A stretch of 8,008 nt of DNA from Myxococcales bacterium (GTDB taxonomy: Bacteria > Myxococcota_A > Polyangia > Fen-1088), in assembly GCA_003170035.1 (NCBI GenBank), contig PMZX01000213.1, positions 1 to 8,008 of the forward strand, given 5' to 3'. The position numbers were made by a program, and so were the translations under genes. Under the pieces are notes generated by a model. The model searched no databases, had not been told where the DNA came from, and worked only from the letters and a program-made list of their open reading frames with translations. Positions 4,814 through 8,008 of the stretch are shown here, one piece after another. The stretch's first letter is position 1, and every line of letters starts with the position of its first letter.

Positions 4814-7119
4814 ATCGGCGCCGCTCCATAGTCCCATTCGTCGCCTGGGCCGTTCTGACTCTCGGGGGGTGTTCTTCTTCGTCGAGCAGCAGTGGCGGAG
4901 GATACAACCACGATGGATCGGCCAGCGCGGGCGGAGCGGCAGGGGGATACAGCACTGGCGCCGCCAGTACCGGCAGTGGACAGTCGGGGCCGGACGCAGG
5001 CACCATCCCCATCATCAGCAGCGGTGGCTGGCCTGCCAGTGGTGGTGCAACAGCCGCTGGTGGCATGACTGCTGCTGGCGGGACGATGGCGACCGGCGGG
5101 GCATCGAGTACCGGGACGCGCCCCCCGACCGGGGGCACCGTTCCCACCGGTGGAAGTTCGAGCCGGGGAGATGCGGGCGTCTATTCTGACGGCGGACCGC
5201 CGCCCCCCGCCTACCTACCTTGCTCGGTGAGCATCGACCCTGCGGATCGGCCCAGTCTCCTCAGCCTGCTGCCGGGCGACACCGCTACCTTGACCGTGAA
5301 GGGCACCATTGCGTGGGGGACTTTGACGGCGACACAGCCAACCTGGCTGTGGACCATCAAGGGCCCCGACGGCACGCTGCTTGAGACCACGCTGATTCCC
5401 ACCGGTGAGCGGGACACCGCGCTGGTCAAGTTCCCGCTTCGCGTTCCGGGCCGCTACGACATCAGCGTCTCCGTCAGCCCTTCTTCGTGCAAAGGCCACG
5501 CCTCGGCCACGGCGGTCAAACCGCAAGACAACTCGCAGTCCTTCTTCATTCGCGTCTTGCCGCCGCCCGCCGCCGCGACTGGCTCGGGCCAGACCTGCAG
5601 AGGGCTGCCCCGCTGGTGCCCCTCCGAAGATGCCGTGCCCTACGAGAACAAGAACTTCGTGCTCCAGGCTGGGCAAGCCCGCCATGACGAGATCCAGCTT
5701 ACGCCCGGGTACGCGGTGTCGATCGATCCCGCGGAGGTTGCGCAAACCAATTCGAACGCGTTCCCTGCCATCGCGATTCCGTCCTTTGTCCGCATCTCTC
5801 CGCGAGGCTCAACCTGGACCTTGGATGGCGAAAGCAGCATCAATCAACCCCTGCGCGCCTTGCTCGATTCGGGGCTGACGTACGATATCCTGGTCATTCC
5901 CCAGATCGACGCTTCGACCAAGGTATTCCCCCCTTTCCTGGTCGCGTCCAAGTGGGCGCAAGACTTCCAATCCAGCGATTTCAACGTAACCTCTGGTGTG
6001 ACGGTGCAGGGCACCCTGCGCGGTCCTGCCGGTCCTGCCAAAGGCGCGCGCCTTCTCCTGCGCGCCGACCCTTACGATCCCGTGACACTCCCCTTGCCCT
6101 CCACGGTTGGCAGCGCCGATTCCACGGGGGCCTATTCGCTGCGGGCCAGCGCAAGAACGCTCTTCTCGGCGGTGGTGGTTCCACCGCCAGACATGGCGTT
6201 GCCTCAGGTCACCATCATCGATGGCGTCGATCTGCAAGCATCTGCGAACGGAGCCATCTTCACCGGCGTCGATTTCACATGGAACGTGCTCAGCACCACC
6301 ACCATGTCCCTTCGTGTCCTGCTGAGTGACAACAGCACGCCCGCTGCAAGTGTCACCGTACGCCTGCAATCGCAAGATGGGGCCTTCCCTGACGTGGGCG
6401 TCCTCACCGTGGCCGGTTCCCAGACCGGCGCTGCCTCGGGCAGCATGCGGCGGGAAGGCACCACCGACGCGAACGGCTCGGTCGTGTTCTCCGACATTCC
6501 CAAGATCGCCTACCACCTGACCCTCATACCGCCCGGCGATACGACCGGGGCTGCCATCACCACCGGAAGTATCGATCTCGCCGGAGCGCCTGCCAGCATC
6601 ACGCGTACTCTGAGCCTCGGGCGCAAGGTCAAGCTGAGCGGCCTTCTCTCACCAGCCAATGCGGCGAGCGGAGCCCGGCTGGTGGCGACCGACACCGGCA
6701 CCGACGTGCTGGTCAGCATCATCTCGACCCAGGTGGCCAGCGACGGCAGCTACGAATTCCTCGCCGACCCCGAAAGAGACTATCGTTTTTCGGTCGAGCC
6801 CGCTGCGGGCAGTAGTCTGCCCGCGCGCATTCCGCTCTACGGGATCACCACGACCAAACAGGACACCCAACTTGCCGAACGTACCCTGCCCTTGGGCCTG
6901 AAGGTGAGCGGAGTCGTCACCTTCAAGCAACTTCCGGTCGCGGGCGCAATCGTACAGGCGTACTGCGAGCAGCAGGGCATTGCGGGCTGCGTGGATCCCG
7001 CGAATCCGACTGGGCCCTTGCCCCCACCCCTGGTCGAGTTCGCCACCCTTCCCGACGACGGAAGCTACAGTTTCTATCTGCTCGATCCAGCGACCGGGGG
7101 TGGATACACGCTCCCATGA
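4810..7119 (+). CDS. Large multi-module lipoprotein with Gly/Ser/Thr stalk and carboxypeptidase-regulatory-like repeats
   Basis: This 769-residue surface or periplasmic lipoprotein has a classic signal: MNRRRS, a hydrophobic stretch, and lipobox LGGC with Cys21, followed by a run of seven Ser. Residues about 29-135 form a flexible Gly/Ser/Thr stalk. A PKD-like beta domain follows (about 137-251, TLTVKGTIAWG to GRYDISVSV), then an unassigned region (about 261-395). At least four carboxypeptidase-regulatory or Cna-B-like modules follow, at about 396-458, 498-590, 599-680 and 691-769. Modules three and four share an opening (RTLSLGRKV-LSG against RTLPLGLKVSG) and a DGSY strand. The fourth ends abruptly at GGGYTLP where a final strand is expected. 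The ATG at 4810 is chosen over an in-frame GTG at 4750 because it begins directly with the signal peptide and overlaps the upstream stop as ATGA. No good Shine-Dalgarno is seen, which fits coupled translation. Adhesive, structural and carrier roles are all possible; no catalytic motif was recognised. Confidence 0.88.
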   Translation: MNRRRSIVPFVAWAVLTLGGCSSSSSSSGGGYNHDGSASAGGAAGGYSTGAASTGSGQSGPDAGTIPIISSGGWPASGGATAAGGMTAAGGTMATGGASSTGTRPPTGGTVPTGGSSSRGDAGVYSDGGPPPPAYLPCSVSIDPADRPSLLSLLPGDTATLTVKGTIAWGTLTATQPTWLWTIKGPDGTLLETTLIPTGERDTALVKFPLRVPGRYDISVSVSPSSCKGHASATAVKPQDNSQSFFIRVLPPPAAATGSGQTCRGLPRWCPSEDAVPYENKNFVLQAGQARHDEIQLTPGYAVSIDPAEVAQTNSNAFPAIAIPSFVRISPRGSTWTLDGESSINQPLRALLDSGLTYDILVIPQIDASTKVFPPFLVASKWAQDFQSSDFNVTSGVTVQGTLRGPAGPAKGARLLLRADPYDPVTLPLPSTVGSADSTGAYSLRASARTLFSAVVVPPPDMALPQVTIIDGVDLQASANGAIFTGVDFTWNVLSTTTMSLRVLLSDNSTPAASVTVRLQSQDGAFPDVGVLTVAGSQTGAASGSMRREGTTDANGSVVFSDIPKIAYHLTLIPPGDTTGAAITTGSIDLAGAPASITRTLSLGRKVKLSGLLSPANAASGARLVATDTGTDVLVSIISTQVASDGSYEFLADPERDYRFSVEPAAGSSLPARIPLYGITTTKQDTQLAERTLPLGLKVSGVVTFKQLPVAGAIVQAYCEQQGIAGCVDPANPTGPLPPPLVEFATLPDDGSYSFYLLDPATGGGYTLP
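5038..5154 (+). repeat. Gly/Thr-rich degenerate short repeat in the lipoprotein stalk
   Basis: The coding sequence carries a degenerate series of units ending in Gly-Gly (SGGATAAGGMTAAGGTMATG, then TGTRPPTGG and VPTGG). The units are about 5-8 codons with a GGTGG/GGCGG core. The unit varies at DNA level, so it is not a perfect tandem array. Similar TGG-type stalks are common in secreted Myxococcota proteins and probably act as a flexible spacer from the membrane. Confidence 0.6.
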
Positions 7120-7907
7120 AACGAAGTCGCCTCCTCTTGCCCATCGTCCTGCTGCTGACGATTGAGGCGGCGCCCGCCTCGGCCGGCGACGATGAAACAC
7201 GTGCCCCAGCGCATGCGCCGAGCGCGGACGTGCCGCCCACCAACGCCTTTGCCGCCTTGGTGCGCGCCGAGGCGGCCTACGCGTATGGCGATATGGTTCA
7301 AGTCGTGGAGGCGGCCCGGCCCGTGGCGGAAGGCACCCTGGCGTCCACCGTCGAGCAACGCGCGCGGGCCCTGCGCTTTCTCGGCATCGGGCTGTTCCTG
7401 ACCAATCGGTCACTGGGGGCCGAGAATGCCTTTGCGGAATTGATGCGGGTTGATCCCGCCGCGCGCCTGGACCCCACCACGGCGCGGCCCGAGGTGGTCG
7501 CCTTCTTCGAGAACATCCGGCACCAACACGTGGCACGGGAACATGCGACCCGCCACTTCATCTGGAATTTCCTGCCACCGGTTGGCCAGTTTCAAAACGG
7601 CGAGACGCTCAAGGGCGCGATAGTCGGAGGCGTCGAGTTTGTCGCGCTCGCCTCCATGGTCAGCAGCAGGCTGATCAACTACTCCTGGCACAATCCCGAC
7701 AACACCTACGGACCGAACGGATCGCACAATAGCGCCGCAAGCGTACTGAGGGTTGTGGAATGGGCGAGTGCGGGTGTACTGGCCGCCACCTACCTCTACG
7801 GCGTCGTCGACGGCATCGTCCACTACTACCGGCCTCTCGAAGAACCCGGCAGCTCCCTGACCCTGCTGGTTTTTCCCGGCGGCGGCGGTCTTCGACTTAC
7901 CTTCTGA
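7116..7907 (+). CDS. Exported TPR-like protein with DUF5683-like membrane segment
   Basis: This 263-residue protein begins with a signal peptide: MKRSR, hydrophobic LLLPIVLLLTIEAA, and a likely signal peptidase I site after APASA (residue 23). Residues about 42-136 are alpha-helical and TPR-like (ALVRAEAAYAYGDMVQVVEA, LRFLGIGLFLTNRSLGAENA), ending with LMRVDPAARLDPTTARPEVV, a pattern of Myxococcota TPR proteins. Residues 151-166 (NFLPPVGQFQNGETLK) match the P-x-x-G-Q-x-x-N-G-x-x-x-K-G signature of DUF5683-like small membrane domains, with two probable membrane helices (about 166-187 and 212-234) separated by a polar loop rich in Asn. The C-terminus ends in LTLLVFPGGGGLRLTF, a beta-like end with terminal Phe. 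It is the third gene of the envelope block and its ATG overlaps the previous stop as ATGA. A Gly-rich stretch (GGGGGTGGA, 7096-7104) could be a poor ribosome-binding site. The function is unknown; an accessory or scaffold role for the upstream lipoproteins is inferred. Confidence 0.82.
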   Translation: MKRSRLLLPIVLLLTIEAAPASAGDDETRAPAHAPSADVPPTNAFAALVRAEAAYAYGDMVQVVEAARPVAEGTLASTVEQRARALRFLGIGLFLTNRSLGAENAFAELMRVDPAARLDPTTARPEVVAFFENIRHQHVAREHATRHFIWNFLPPVGQFQNGETLKGAIVGGVEFVALASMVSSRLINYSWHNPDNTYGPNGSHNSAASVLRVVEWASAGVLAATYLYGVVDGIVHYYRPLEEPGSSLTLLVFPGGGGLRLTF

Positions 7908-7925
7908 CGGGGCTCCGTATAGACT
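7897..7925 (+). promoter_or_regulatory. Putative sigma-70-type promoter of tRNA-Val
   Basis: Two overlapping -10 candidates, TATAGA (7918-7923) and TAGACT (7920-7925), lie 10-13 nt before the tRNA. TTACCT (7897-7902) sits 17 nt upstream of TAGACT as a weak -35. The -35 would fall inside the last codons of the preceding gene. This gives the tRNA its own start site about 5 nt before its 5' end. Confidence 0.4.
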
Positions 7926-7935
7926 GTGGCTGCCC

Positions 7936-8008
7936 AGGCGGGTAGCTCAGTGGCAGAGCAGGCGCCTTACACGCGCCGGGTCGCAGGTTCAATCCCTGTC
8001 CCGCCTAC
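7936..8008 (+). tRNA. tRNA-Val (anticodon UAC), 3' CCA end cut by window edge
   Basis: A complete cloverleaf can be folded. The acceptor stem is AGGCGGG (7936-7942) with CCCGCCT (8000-8006), 7 bp. The D stem is GCTC/GAGC (7945-7948, 7956-7959) with a short loop AGTGGCA. The anticodon stem is GGCGC/GCGCC (7961-7965, 7973-7977), with loop CTTACAC giving anticodon TAC at 7968-7970, which reads GUA valine codons. The variable loop is GGGTC. The T stem is GCAGG/CCTGT with loop TTCAATC, including one G-U closing pair. The discriminator is A8007, and C8008 could be the first base of an encoded CCA. Confidence 0.95.

Noticed and set aside
5038..5154. CRISPR-like or minisatellite array
   Set aside because: Units are short, irregular, differ at DNA level and keep the reading frame, so they reflect protein low complexity.
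6649..7536. 295-codon minus-strand frame across the junction of the last two envelope genes
   Set aside because: Arg/Pro-rich composition, no motifs, and it crosses two well-supported + strand genes with ATGA coupling.
7936..8008. Integration site of a mobile element at the tRNA 3' end
   Set aside because: No repeat of the tRNA 3' end, integrase or mobile gene is present in the window, and the downstream side is not visible.

Overview
The window is a GC-rich, densely coded stretch of bacterial chromosome with every gene on the + strand. It looks like a member of the Myxococcota (or a related deltaproteobacterial lineage). This is inferred from four traits together: a Hanks-type Ser/Thr kinase with a transmembrane segment and a long Pro/Ala linker, lipoproteins with Ser runs and TGG-type Gly/Thr repeats, frequent GTG starts, and PKD-like and carboxypeptidase-regulatory-like modules. 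No single gene proves the taxonomy.

Region 1 (1-3518) is a compact three-gene block. It begins with the 3' two thirds of an Hsp70/DnaK-family gene cut by the left edge (1-1125). A small J-domain (Hsp40-like) protein follows after 3 nt (1129-1686). A Pkn-type transmembrane Ser/Thr kinase follows with a 4-bp GTGA overlap (1683-3518). The visible Hsp70 keeps its nucleotide-binding motifs and the beta part of the substrate-binding domain but stops where the helical lid should be. The J protein has a canonical HPD motif and a TPR-like tail. The kinase keeps all catalytic motifs and ends in a PEGA-like extracytoplasmic domain. The likely arrangement is a dedicated Hsp70/Hsp40 pair made together with a membrane signalling kinase.

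Region 2 (3519-3694) is a 176-nt gap. It holds a 9-bp imperfect hairpin (3631-3655) whose loop is complementary to a segment 20 nt upstream. A TANNNT-type -10 element lies just before the next gene, which appears to start with a leaderless or nearly leaderless GTG.

Region 3 (3695-7907) is a second compact three-gene block joined by two ATGA overlaps. It encodes a lipoprotein of three Ig/PKD-like modules, a large lipoprotein with a Gly/Ser/Thr stalk and at least four carboxypeptidase-regulatory-like beta modules, and a secreted or membrane protein with a TPR-like region and a DUF5683-like P-x-x-G-Q-x-x-N-G membrane motif. All three have export signals, so this looks like an envelope complex or surface apparatus of unknown function. 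Whether the kinase block regulates it is only suggested by adjacency.

Region 4 (7908-8008) is a tRNA-Val(UAC) gene with its own promoter-like sequence. Its CCA end runs off the right edge.
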